DNA from: Nonomuraea turkmeniaca
Lineage (GTDB): Bacteria; Actinomycetota; Actinomycetes; Streptosporangiales; Streptosporangiaceae
Reading direction: 5' to 3'
DNA length: 64,000 nucleotides
Assembly (NCBI RefSeq): GCF_005889735.1
Contig: NZ_VCKY01000006.1
Coordinates: 33,843 to 97,842 of the forward strand
Below, one piece after another: positions 17,903-25,110 of this stretch (the stretch's first letter is position 1; the number at the start of each line of letters is the position of its first letter). The notes beneath the pieces were generated by a model. The model had not been told where the DNA came from. It saw only the letters and a list, made by a program, of their open reading frames with translations, and did no database searches. The translations under genes and the position numbers were made by a program.

Positions 17903-18660
17903 TCACTGTGCTTGCTGAATGAGGTGGACGAGGGTGAGCCGCTCAGGGAAGAGCGGCGGGAACTGCACTCCGTGCTCGGCGAGCACCCGGCCGGGCAGCG
18001 TGGTGCCGCCGGTCCACCATGGCGGGCAGGCACGCCCGGCGAATGCCGCGACATCCGCGGTGAGGTCCGGCGGCGTGATCCGGTAGCCCGCGTCCAGGTC
18101 GAGCCCCGGATGCGGACGGGCCCCGTGCGGGTGAGTTCCGAAGTGGCGACGGCGACCACGGTGAACAGCGCCTCGGACCGGTCGGGGGGCGACGACGCCG
18201 TGCACGTGGACGGCGGGTGGGAGGGTCGAACCGAACGATCCGTCCGGTGTGGAGCAGCACCTGGTGCCGCTGGTACAGCCGTACCCGCTCGGCGAGGGCG
18301 GCCCGGTCGGCGGGTGAAGCGGACCGCAGATCCCACTCGATGCCGAGATGGCCGAAGAGCGCGGTGCCGGCGCGGAAGGCGAGGACTGGGGTACGCCTGG
18401 TGGTGTGCACGGACGGGGACCGACGTGCGAGCCGATCAGCTCGGGGGGCAGCAGCAGCCTGGTCCACGGCTCGATCTGCTGCCGTTCGAGTGCGTCGATG
18501 CGGTCGCCGGCCCAGACGCGGTCGGTCCGGTCGAGGTCACCGAGGTCCGCGCCCCAGTACACGATCCGTGGCAGGCCACCGTCCCAATCGAGACGCCACC
18601 GGCGCATAAGTGCACCAGCCCGTCGACATCCATCACCGATGCGGCCATATCGTTGCTCAT
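17903..18660 (-). pseudogene. Frameshifted, internally deleted GH36-type alpha-galactosidase
   Basis: On the minus strand, MSNDMAASVMDVDGLVHL (from ATG 18660) opens a frame that shifts to RRWRLDWDGGLPRIVYWGAD and LGDLDRTD, the N-terminal beta domain of a GH36 alpha-galactosidase. After about 60 codons the sequence jumps, again with frame changes, to the C-terminal part: FRAGTALFGHLGIEWDLR, HQVLLHTGRIVRFD, AVHVHGVVAPR, CPPWWTGGTTLPGRVLAEHG and LFPERLTLVHLIQ up to the stop at 17903. The whole catalytic barrel is missing: about 250 codons of some 700 remain. It cannot be active. It adds another lost galactose-releasing enzyme to this locus. Confidence 0.78.
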
Positions 18661-18737
18661 CTCTCTCACCGTTGCCTGGTCGACCGCAGCGTGCTGCGGG
18701 GGCGAACGACAGTGCACCCTCAGTCCCGTGGCTGCGG

Positions 18738-20213
18738 TCACCAGACGTCGTCTCGTACCGGCAGGGGGTCGGCGGTCATCGCCATGCGGTCGGTCATCCG
18801 TTGCAGCATGTCTGTCTTGGCCGCCAGGTACGCCGGGTCGTCCCACCGGTTGACGTGCTCGCCTGGGTCGTCGTCGAGGTCGTACAGCTCGCCGCGGACA
18901 CCGTCGCCGCTACCGTGATATACGACGATCTTGTGCCTTTCCGAACGGACCATGGTCGCGTACGTCCCCTGGCCGCGGTGCGGACCGCCGGCGTTGTAGA
19001 ACTCGCAGTAGACGTCGTCGCGGTGCTCGGCGACCCTGCCGTCGATCAACGGCATCAGTGACCGGCCCTGGATGCCGGGCTCCAGGTCCGCGCCCACCGC
19101 CTCCAGCACGGTCGGGGCCACGTCGACGAGCTCGACCAAGCCGCTTACCCGTCGCCCGGACGCCAGTCGACGTGGCCAGTTCAGGATGAGCGGGACGCGC
19201 ACGGCCGGGTCGTAGAAGTACGCGCCCTTGAGGTAGATGCCGTGGTCACCGAGCATCTCGCCGTGGTCGGCGTGGAAAATGACGATCGTGTCCTCGCGCT
19301 GGCCCGTGCGCTCCAGCGCGTCGAGGATGCGGCCGATCTGCCGGTCGAGCATGTCGATCATCGCCCAGTACGCGGCGCGGATCACCCGGTGCTCTCGTTC
19401 GCTCATTTCGGAATGGACGAAGGTGCGCGCGGCGCTGTGTCCGCCGGCGTAGTGCTCCTGCTGGAGCAGTGGCTTGTTGTCGAGCTCGCCAGGCCGGAAC
19501 CGTGGTAGCGGAATGTCGTCCAGCCGGTCGAGATATCGCTCGAGCAGCTCCTTGGGCGGGTCGAACGGGTGGTGCGGGTCGTAGAAGTTGACCGACAGCA
19601 GCCACGGCTGCGGGAAGCCGGCCATCGTCTCGACGAACTCCGTGGCGGTCTCCGCGCACCAGGTCGTGTGCTGGTGCTGCTCTTCCACACCGATCTGGAC
19701 GTGCTCGGTGTCCGGATGGGCCTGCCGCTCGAACGTGATGCCGCGGGCGCGCAGCCAGTTGCTGTACGCATTGGTCGGCCAGTCCATCGCCGCCTGCGCG
19801 GCGTTCGGCGGCGGCTGGTGCGACCAGCTGAACCAGCTGTAACCGTCGTCGATGCGGCTTTCCACCGGACGATGCGGGCGAGGGTGGGCGGCCCGGATGT
19901 GCAGCTTCCCGACCAGGCCGCAGGTGTAGCCGGCATCGGCCAGGATCCGGGGGATCAGCCTCTCGCCGGCCGGGATGGACCCTCCGTTCTGGCGGGCGCG
20001 GGTGGTGCGCGGGTAGCGGCCGGTCAGGAAGCTCGCCCGCGACGGGGTGCACACGGGACTCTGCGCATAGGCGTGATCGAACATCACTCCCCCGGCGGCC
20101 AACCGGTCCAGGTTCGGCGTCTCGACGAACGGATTGCCGTAGCAGCCCACGGTGTCGAAGCGCTGCTGGTCGGCGCAGAGCCAGAGAATGTTCGGGCGCT
20201 TGGTCATTGGCAT
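18738..20213 (-). CDS. Sulfatase (formylglycine type)
   Basis: A 491-residue type I sulfatase, which hydrolyses sulfate esters. The CxPxR maturation motif is CTPSR at residues 55-59; its cysteine would be turned into formylglycine. Other hallmarks are RPNILWLCADQQRFDTVG (metal site, DQQRxD variant), the GLVGKLH segment near 105, NFYDPHHPFDPP and FHADHGEMLGDHGIYLKG with metal-binding Asp-His. There is no signal peptide, so it may work inside the cell on imported oligosaccharides. The start ATG 20213 follows GGGGTGA. It shares orientation with the GntR gene 98 bases upstream, so it may be in that operon. Substrate unknown; no maturation enzyme is in the window. Confidence 0.9.
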   Translation of the reverse strand: MPMTKRPNILWLCADQQRFDTVGCYGNPFVETPNLDRLAAGGVMFDHAYAQSPVCTPSRASFLTGRYPRTTRARQNGGSIPAGERLIPRILADAGYTCGLVGKLHIRAAHPRPHRPVESRIDDGYSWFSWSHQPPPNAAQAAMDWPTNAYSNWLRARGITFERQAHPDTEHVQIGVEEQHQHTTWCAETATEFVETMAGFPQPWLLSVNFYDPHHPFDPPKELLERYLDRLDDIPLPRFRPGELDNKPLLQQEHYAGGHSAARTFVHSEMSEREHRVIRAAYWAMIDMLDRQIGRILDALERTGQREDTIVIFHADHGEMLGDHGIYLKGAYFYDPAVRVPLILNWPRRLASGRRVSGLVELVDVAPTVLEAVGADLEPGIQGRSLMPLIDGRVAEHRDDVYCEFYNAGGPHRGQGTYATMVRSERHKIVVYHGSGDGVRGELYDLDDDPGEHVNRWDDPAYLAAKTDMLQRMTDRMAMTADPLPVRDDVW

Positions 20214-20311
20214 CAAGTGGTCACCCCACGAGTGGTCGTCGCTGAACTCCCGCCTCTCGGCCCGTTCCGGCTGCGGGGTGAGTTGCACCTGATCCCAAGG
20301 GCTGGAGACGG

Positions 20312-21013
20312 TTAGCCGGGGTCACCGTTCTCGTCATGACGGGAGGACGCCAGCGGCTCGAGCCGATGACGGATGTAGCTGAAGTGGGCGACCATCGCAT
20401 CGGACATCCCCTCACCGGCGCCGAGCGCCGCGACGATGTCCTTGTGCACGCGTGCGGGATGGCCGGGTTCGCCGGGTAGCGAGTCGAACAGCCTGGTGAA
20501 GAGCTCCCAGAAGAGGTCGATGAGCGACGACACCAACCCGTTGCCGAGTGGCTGATAGAGCCGCTCGTGGAACGCCTTGTCGAGGTCGCCGAGGGGCTCG
20601 CCGGCCAGCTCCCTGCGCTCCATCTCGTCGGCGAGGCCCGTCAGGTCGTCGAGGTCGGCCGGCGTCAGGCACTTGGAGACCATCTCGATGAGGCCGACTT
20701 CGAGCGCCTCGCGCACGACAAGCACCTCGTACAACGATGCGCCACCGATGGCGACCCGGTAGGGAAGCTGCTCCAGGATCGGCCGGAACGAGAACTCACT
20801 CACGAACAGTCCCCGCCCGGAAATCGCATTGATCACGCCAAGCGCCTGCAGGCTGCGCGTCGCTTCGCGCAACGAGATCCGGCTGATCCCGAGACTCTCC
20901 GCAAGCTTCGCCTCCGACGGCAGCGGGTCGCCCGGACGCAGGTTGTGATCATCGATGTACTGGCGCAGCCGTTGCTGCGCCACCCGGAACGTTTCCCCGT
21001 GAACTGGCCGCAT
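20312..21013 (-). CDS. GntR/FadR-family regulator
   Basis: A 233-residue regulator. Residues 5-75 are a GntR winged helix (LRPGDPLPSEAKLAESLGIS, RISLREATRSLQALGVI), and the rest is an all-helical FCD/FadR effector domain that binds small acids or sugars. It begins ten bases from a 20-bp perfect palindrome (21023-21042) in the gap to the divergent IclR gene, so it likely represses itself and perhaps the ABC transporter side. The sulfatase gene follows in the same direction. Confidence 0.9.
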   Translation of the reverse strand: MRPVHGETFRVAQQRLRQYIDDHNLRPGDPLPSEAKLAESLGISRISLREATRSLQALGVINAISGRGLFVSEFSFRPILEQLPYRVAIGGASLYEVLVVREALEVGLIEMVSKCLTPADLDDLTGLADEMERRELAGEPLGDLDKAFHERLYQPLGNGLVSSLIDLFWELFTRLFDSLPGEPGHPARVHKDIVAALGAGEGMSDAMVAHFSYIRHRLEPLASSRHDENGDPG

Positions 21014-21022
21014 GGCCTGTAA

Positions 21023-21042
21023 GCTAGCAGCTAGCTGCTAGC
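21023..21042. promoter_or_regulatory. 20-bp perfect palindrome between divergent regulators
   Basis: GCTAGCAGCTAGCTGCTAGC is identical to its own reverse complement. It is centred between the GntR gene (minus, start 21013) and the IclR gene (plus), in the only non-coding gap of this pair. It most likely binds the GntR or IclR dimer and controls both directions. Confidence 0.75.
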
Positions 21043-21103
21043 AGTTCAATAACACGGCTGTGACCTATTGTTCATGCGCCTGACGCACGCTACGTTCCCT
21101 TCC

Positions 21104-21865
21104 ATGCGTCGTACGCTTGTCAATACGTCCAACACCTCCGCACTCGCCCGAGGGCTGCACGTGCTACGGGAGCTCGTGGACGAGGGATCACCGCTGACCG
21201 CCACGGAGATCGCCCGGCGGATCGGGGTGCACCAGAGCTCGGTGTCCCGGATCCTCGCGACGCTGACGGAGGTGGGGTACGTCCGCAAGACCCCGGATCG
21301 GCGGTTCGCGCCGGACTTCGGGGTGCTGTCGCTGATGTCCGCGACCACCTGGTTCCCGCTGATCCGCAAGCCGCGGGCGGCGATGGAGGCGATCTCCTCC
21401 GCCCACCCCGGGCTCGACGTCACGCTGTGTGTCCTGTGGCGTGGCGAGATGATCTACTTCCTGCGGACCGGCAGCACCATCGGCACCGTCGACTTCGGGG
21501 CGGGCTTCCCGGTCCACCTCTCGGCCCCCGGGCTGCGGATGCTGGTCGACCTGCCCGAAAACGAGGCGCTGGAGATCCTCCGGCAATCTCGAAACCGCTA
21601 CGGTTGGTCCGGCACCGCGGCGGTGCCGGCGACCGAGGAGGAAGTCCTCGCCTTCGCCCGCGCCAACGTCGAGTACGACGTGCTCGTGGTGTCGGAGTGG
21701 GGTTTCGCCGGCATGGTCGGCGCCGCGATCCCCATCAAGACCGACGAGGACCACCCGGTGGCCCTGGCGCTCACCGGCGACGTCGGCATCGCCGACCCAC
21801 CGACCCTGCGACTGTGGCTGCACGATGCCCGCCGTGTCGTCGAAGCCAGCCTGGCCGCGCGTTGA
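21104..21865 (+). CDS. IclR-family regulator
   Basis: A regulator of about 253 residues. The N-terminal winged helix (ALARGLHVLRELVDEGSPLT, EIARRIGVHQSSVSRILATL) is typical IclR, and the C-terminal GAF-like effector domain begins near 90 (GLDVTLCVLWRGEMIYFLR, FPVHLSAPGLRMLVDLP). IclR proteins sense small metabolites and control catabolic operons. It lies 73 bases before the ABC transporter operon in the same direction and is the likely local regulator. The start is uncertain: ATG 21104, ATG 21074 and TTG 21068 are in frame and none has a good ribosome site. I chose 21104 from family length. Confidence 0.88.
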   Translation: MRRTLVNTSNTSALARGLHVLRELVDEGSPLTATEIARRIGVHQSSVSRILATLTEVGYVRKTPDRRFAPDFGVLSLMSATTWFPLIRKPRAAMEAISSAHPGLDVTLCVLWRGEMIYFLRTGSTIGTVDFGAGFPVHLSAPGLRMLVDLPENEALEILRQSRNRYGWSGTAAVPATEEEVLAFARANVEYDVLVVSEWGFAGMVGAAIPIKTDEDHPVALALTGDVGIADPPTLRLWLHDARRVVEASLAAR

Positions 21866-21938
21866 AGCACGCGCGATGGCATCCCGAGGCCCGCCCCATC
21901 CCCTCCCACGAATCGCGCGTCCCACAAAGGAGCCTGAT

Positions 21939-23258
21939 GTGATCGGCACACCCCTCTCCCGGCGTACCGTCCTGAAAGCGGCCGCCGGTGCCGCCGGGAT
22001 CGCTGTCCTTGCCGCCTGCGGCAAGGACGGCGGCAGCACCTCCACAACCGGCGGGGCCCTCAACGTGTGGGGCGGCGTCCCGCCCGAGAGCGGCCCGAAC
22101 GCCATGATCGAGGCCTTCCAGAAGCAACACCCCGGCATCACGGTCACCTACACCCGGTACGTCAACGACGACCAGGGCAAACTCAAGCTCGACACGTCGC
22201 TGCAGGGTGGCGTGCCGATCGACGTGTTCTTCTCGTACGACAACCCCACCCTCGGCAAGCGAGTCCAGGCGGGGCTGACCGCCGACCTCACCGGCCGGGT
22301 GAAGAACGACTCCGGCCTGGCGCAGTTCGGGCCGGACGCGTCCCCGACGGCGAACCTCGTGTACGACGGCAAGATCTACTCTGTGCCGGCGCAGAAGGCG
22401 CCCACGTTGATCTTCGCCAACGACACGATGTTGTCGGAGGCCGGCATCACCATCCCCGACGGCTGGGACATCAACGACTATCGCGACGTGGCGAAGAAGC
22501 TCAGCAAGGCCGGCAAGGTGTTCGGGACGTTCAGCACGCCGCCGATCCACCGGTACACCCTGGGCCCGGACTACTACTACAGCGAGGATGGCAAGTCCTC
22601 GTCGTTCAGCGATCCGGCGTGGCGGCAATACCTCGAACTCGCCCTGGCGATGCAAGAGGAAGGCAGTGTGCTGCCGCGGCGGACGATCATTGCCGAGAAG
22701 CTGCAGACCTTCAGCCACGGACCGCTGCTGACAGGCCGGGTGGCGATGCTGCCGGGGCAGGTTTTCGTCCTGCGCTACATCAGCGACCTGGAGGAGTTCC
22801 CGCACGACTTCAAGGTCCGCGCCCTGCCGAACCCCGCGCCCGTCAAGGGCCAGGAGTTCTGGAACGACGGACCGATCGGTGACCACATCTCGATCAGCGC
22901 CAAGTCCAAGCAGCAGGACGCGGCGTGGTCGTTCGTGTCGTTCTGGATGAACAACAGCCACCTCATGACCAAGGGCGGCAGGCTGCCGTCGATCCTCGAC
23001 CCGAGCAAGCAGTCCCAGACGATCGCGGATCTGCTCGGCCCGGAGCGCGACAAGCTGTACGACGTCGCGTCGTTCGAGAAGGTGATCTTCGGGACTGAGT
23101 ACAAATTCCCCGTCGACACCATCACCACGGCGTCCAACCAGGTCGACACCATCTACAAGAAGCTCCATGACCAGGTGCTGCTCGGCCAGATCACGGTCGA
23201 CCAGATGCTGGCGCAGGCGACCAAGGAGGCCGACGAGGCCATAAAGGCGGCAGGGTGA
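21939..23258 (+). CDS. Sugar ABC transporter substrate-binding lipoprotein
   Basis: A 439-residue extracellular solute-binding protein (family 1 type) that delivers oligosaccharides to the permeases encoded next. Start GTG 21939 follows AAAGGAG. The leader SRRTVLKAAAGAAGIAVLAA with Cys27 forms a lipobox (LAAC), preceded by a twin arginine that suggests Tat export. The mature protein has the usual pattern: NVWGGVPPESGPN, AFQKQHPGITVTY, NDDQGKLKLDTSLQGGVPID and KIYSVPAQKAPTLIFAND near 150-175. Its stop overlaps the next start (GTGA). The neighbouring secreted pectin enzymes suggest a rhamnogalacturonan or galactan oligosaccharide (inference). Confidence 0.93.
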   Translation: MIGTPLSRRTVLKAAAGAAGIAVLAACGKDGGSTSTTGGALNVWGGVPPESGPNAMIEAFQKQHPGITVTYTRYVNDDQGKLKLDTSLQGGVPIDVFFSYDNPTLGKRVQAGLTADLTGRVKNDSGLAQFGPDASPTANLVYDGKIYSVPAQKAPTLIFANDTMLSEAGITIPDGWDINDYRDVAKKLSKAGKVFGTFSTPPIHRYTLGPDYYYSEDGKSSSFSDPAWRQYLELALAMQEEGSVLPRRTIIAEKLQTFSHGPLLTGRVAMLPGQVFVLRYISDLEEFPHDFKVRALPNPAPVKGQEFWNDGPIGDHISISAKSKQQDAAWSFVSFWMNNSHLMTKGGRLPSILDPSKQSQTIADLLGPERDKLYDVASFEKVIFGTEYKFPVDTITTASNQVDTIYKKLHDQVLLGQITVDQMLAQATKEADEAIKAAG

Positions 23259-24214
23259 GCTCCAGCACAACCCAGGCACCCGTGGCGCGAGCCGTGGCAA
23301 GCACCGGCGGGCAGGGTGGTGACACCCGCGAGTCGCTGAGTGCGGCCGGCCGCGTCGGCTGGCTGTTCATCACCCCGAACCTGGTCGGCTTCCTGGCCTT
23401 CACGCTGCTGCCGCTGCTGGCGGCGATCGCCATCGCGTTCACCAGTTGGAACGTGGTGTCCGGCTACTCCGGCATCACCTTCGTCGGTCTTGCGAACTTC
23501 GCGGAGGCACTCGGGGACGGCGCGCTGTGGGCGGCCGTCGGCCGCACCCTCCTCTACGCGGGCATCGGGGTTCCGGCGACGATGATGGGCGGGCTCGGCC
23601 TGGCCATGCTGCTCAACCGCGACATCGCCGGCCGCACCCTCCTGCGGGTGGTGTTCTTCCTGCCGCACGTGGTGTCCTCGGTCGCGATCGGCCTGGTGTG
23701 GCTGCTGCTCCTCAACCCCGACAGCGGTCCGGTCAACGCCGGGCTGCGGGCGATCGGCATCGACGCCCCACCGGCCTGGCTGGTCTCCGAGACGTGGGGT
23801 CTGCCATCACTGGTGCTGATCGCCGTGTGGTCGGCCATCGGCTACAACGCCGTCATCTACCTGTCGGCGCTGCAGGCCTTGCCGGTCGACCTGTACGAGG
23901 CGGCGGCGATAGACGGCGCCAACGCCTTCCGGCGGTTCACCACGGTGACCTGGCCGGCGCTGATGCCCACCACCACGTTCCTGGCGATCACGATGACGAT
24001 CAGCCAGTCACAGGGCTTCGGCCTGATCACGTTCCTGACCCAAGGCGGACCGGGCGAAGCAACGACGACCGTGTCGTACTTCATGTACCAGCAAGGGTTC
24101 CAGTTCTACCGGTTCGGCTACGCCGCCGCCGTAGGAATGATCAGCTTTGTCGGGGTCCTGCTGCTGACGTCATTCTTCTGGCGGTTCCAGAAGGGACGAG
24201 GGCTGTACACGTGA
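23255..24214 (+). CDS. Sugar ABC transporter permease, MalF/UgpA type
   Basis: A 319-residue inner-membrane permease of the carbohydrate-uptake (CUT1) family with six predicted membrane segments, the first at about 28-52 (GWLFITPNLVGFLAFTLLPL). The EAA loop that contacts the ATPase is EAAAIDGANAFRRFTTVTWP near 213-232. The GTG start overlaps the previous stop by four bases and the gene is followed by the same GTGA overlap, so the three transport genes are translated together. No ATPase gene is present; CUT1 importers in actinomycetes commonly share an MsiK-type ATPase encoded elsewhere. Confidence 0.93.
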   Translation: MSSSTTQAPVARAVASTGGQGGDTRESLSAAGRVGWLFITPNLVGFLAFTLLPLLAAIAIAFTSWNVVSGYSGITFVGLANFAEALGDGALWAAVGRTLLYAGIGVPATMMGGLGLAMLLNRDIAGRTLLRVVFFLPHVVSSVAIGLVWLLLLNPDSGPVNAGLRAIGIDAPPAWLVSETWGLPSLVLIAVWSAIGYNAVIYLSALQALPVDLYEAAAIDGANAFRRFTTVTWPALMPTTTFLAITMTISQSQGFGLITFLTQGGPGEATTTVSYFMYQQGFQFYRFGYAAAVGMISFVGVLLLTSFFWRFQKGRGLYT

Positions 24215-25074
24215 GCACTCTGCAGACGGCCGGTATGCGCCACCGCCGGTGGCGGCGCCACGGCGGCAAACTGGGCGCCTCGCTGCTGGCGTGGGCGCTG
24301 GCGCTGCTGTTCGTGGTGCCGTTCCTCTGGATGTTGTCGTCGTCGCTCAAACGCAACATCGACGTGTTCTCGCTACCCATCAGCTGGCTCCCCGACCCGG
24401 TGCACTGGGCCAACTACGCCGACGTGTGGATCGGCGAGAAGTCGATGGTCACCTACTACGCCAACTCGCTGATCGTGACGCTGACCGGCGTGGCCGGAGA
24501 CCTGACGACGTCGGCGATGGCCGGCTACGCGTTCGCGCGGCTGAAGTTCCGCGGCCGGGACAAGATCTTCCTGCTGTACCTCGCGACGGCGATCATTCCG
24601 GCGCAACTGTTGCTCGTACCGCGGTTCATGTTCTTCCAGCAACTCGGCCTGTACGACACGCTGTGGGCGTTGATCCTGCCGGGGGTGTTCACCGTGTACG
24701 GCACGTTCCTCCTGCGGCAGGCGTTCGCCGCGGCACCGGACGCGCTCGGCGAGGCCGCCCGGATCGACGGCGCCAACGAATGGCAGGTGTTCTGGCGGGT
24801 GTACCTGCCGCTGGTGCGGCCGATGCTGGCGGCGCTGGCCATCATCAGCTTCGTCAGCACCTGGAACGACTACGAGACCCCGCTGGTGATGCTGACCACC
24901 CCGAGCAACTTCACCATCCCGCTGGGCCTGACCACCTTCGCGGACTCCGAGGGCGGCATCTCCGCCGGTCTCGCGATGGCCGCGGCGGTGTCGGCGCTGG
25001 TCCCGGTCGCCACGGCGTTCGTGCTCTTCCAGCGCCAGTTCGTGGCGGCGCTGGCCCACTCCGGGATCAAGTAG
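24211..25074 (+). CDS. Sugar ABC transporter permease, MalG/UgpE type
   Basis: A 287-residue second permease of the CUT1 importer. It has six membrane segments, beginning with LLAWALALLFVVPFLWML at about 25-42, and the EAA loop EAARIDGANEWQVFWRVYLP near 182-201. The GTG start at 24211 overlaps the previous gene's TGA (GTGA). It pairs with the product of 23255-24214 to form the membrane channel. The gene ends 36 bases before the FAD oxidoreductase gene, so that gene is probably in the same transcript. Confidence 0.93.
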   Translation: MSTLQTAGMRHRRWRRHGGKLGASLLAWALALLFVVPFLWMLSSSLKRNIDVFSLPISWLPDPVHWANYADVWIGEKSMVTYYANSLIVTLTGVAGDLTTSAMAGYAFARLKFRGRDKIFLLYLATAIIPAQLLLVPRFMFFQQLGLYDTLWALILPGVFTVYGTFLLRQAFAAAPDALGEAARIDGANEWQVFWRVYLPLVRPMLAALAIISFVSTWNDYETPLVMLTTPSNFTIPLGLTTFADSEGGISAGLAMAAAVSALVPVATAFVLFQRQFVAALAHSGIK

Positions 25075-25110
25075 AGCCACACCAACCACCGCAGCGAGAT
25101 AGGACAGCTC

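Noticed and set aside
18684..18699. CCGCAGCGTGCTGCGG as a terminator after the sulfatase gene
   Set aside because: The stem is only six to seven pairs with a two- to four-base loop and no further support.
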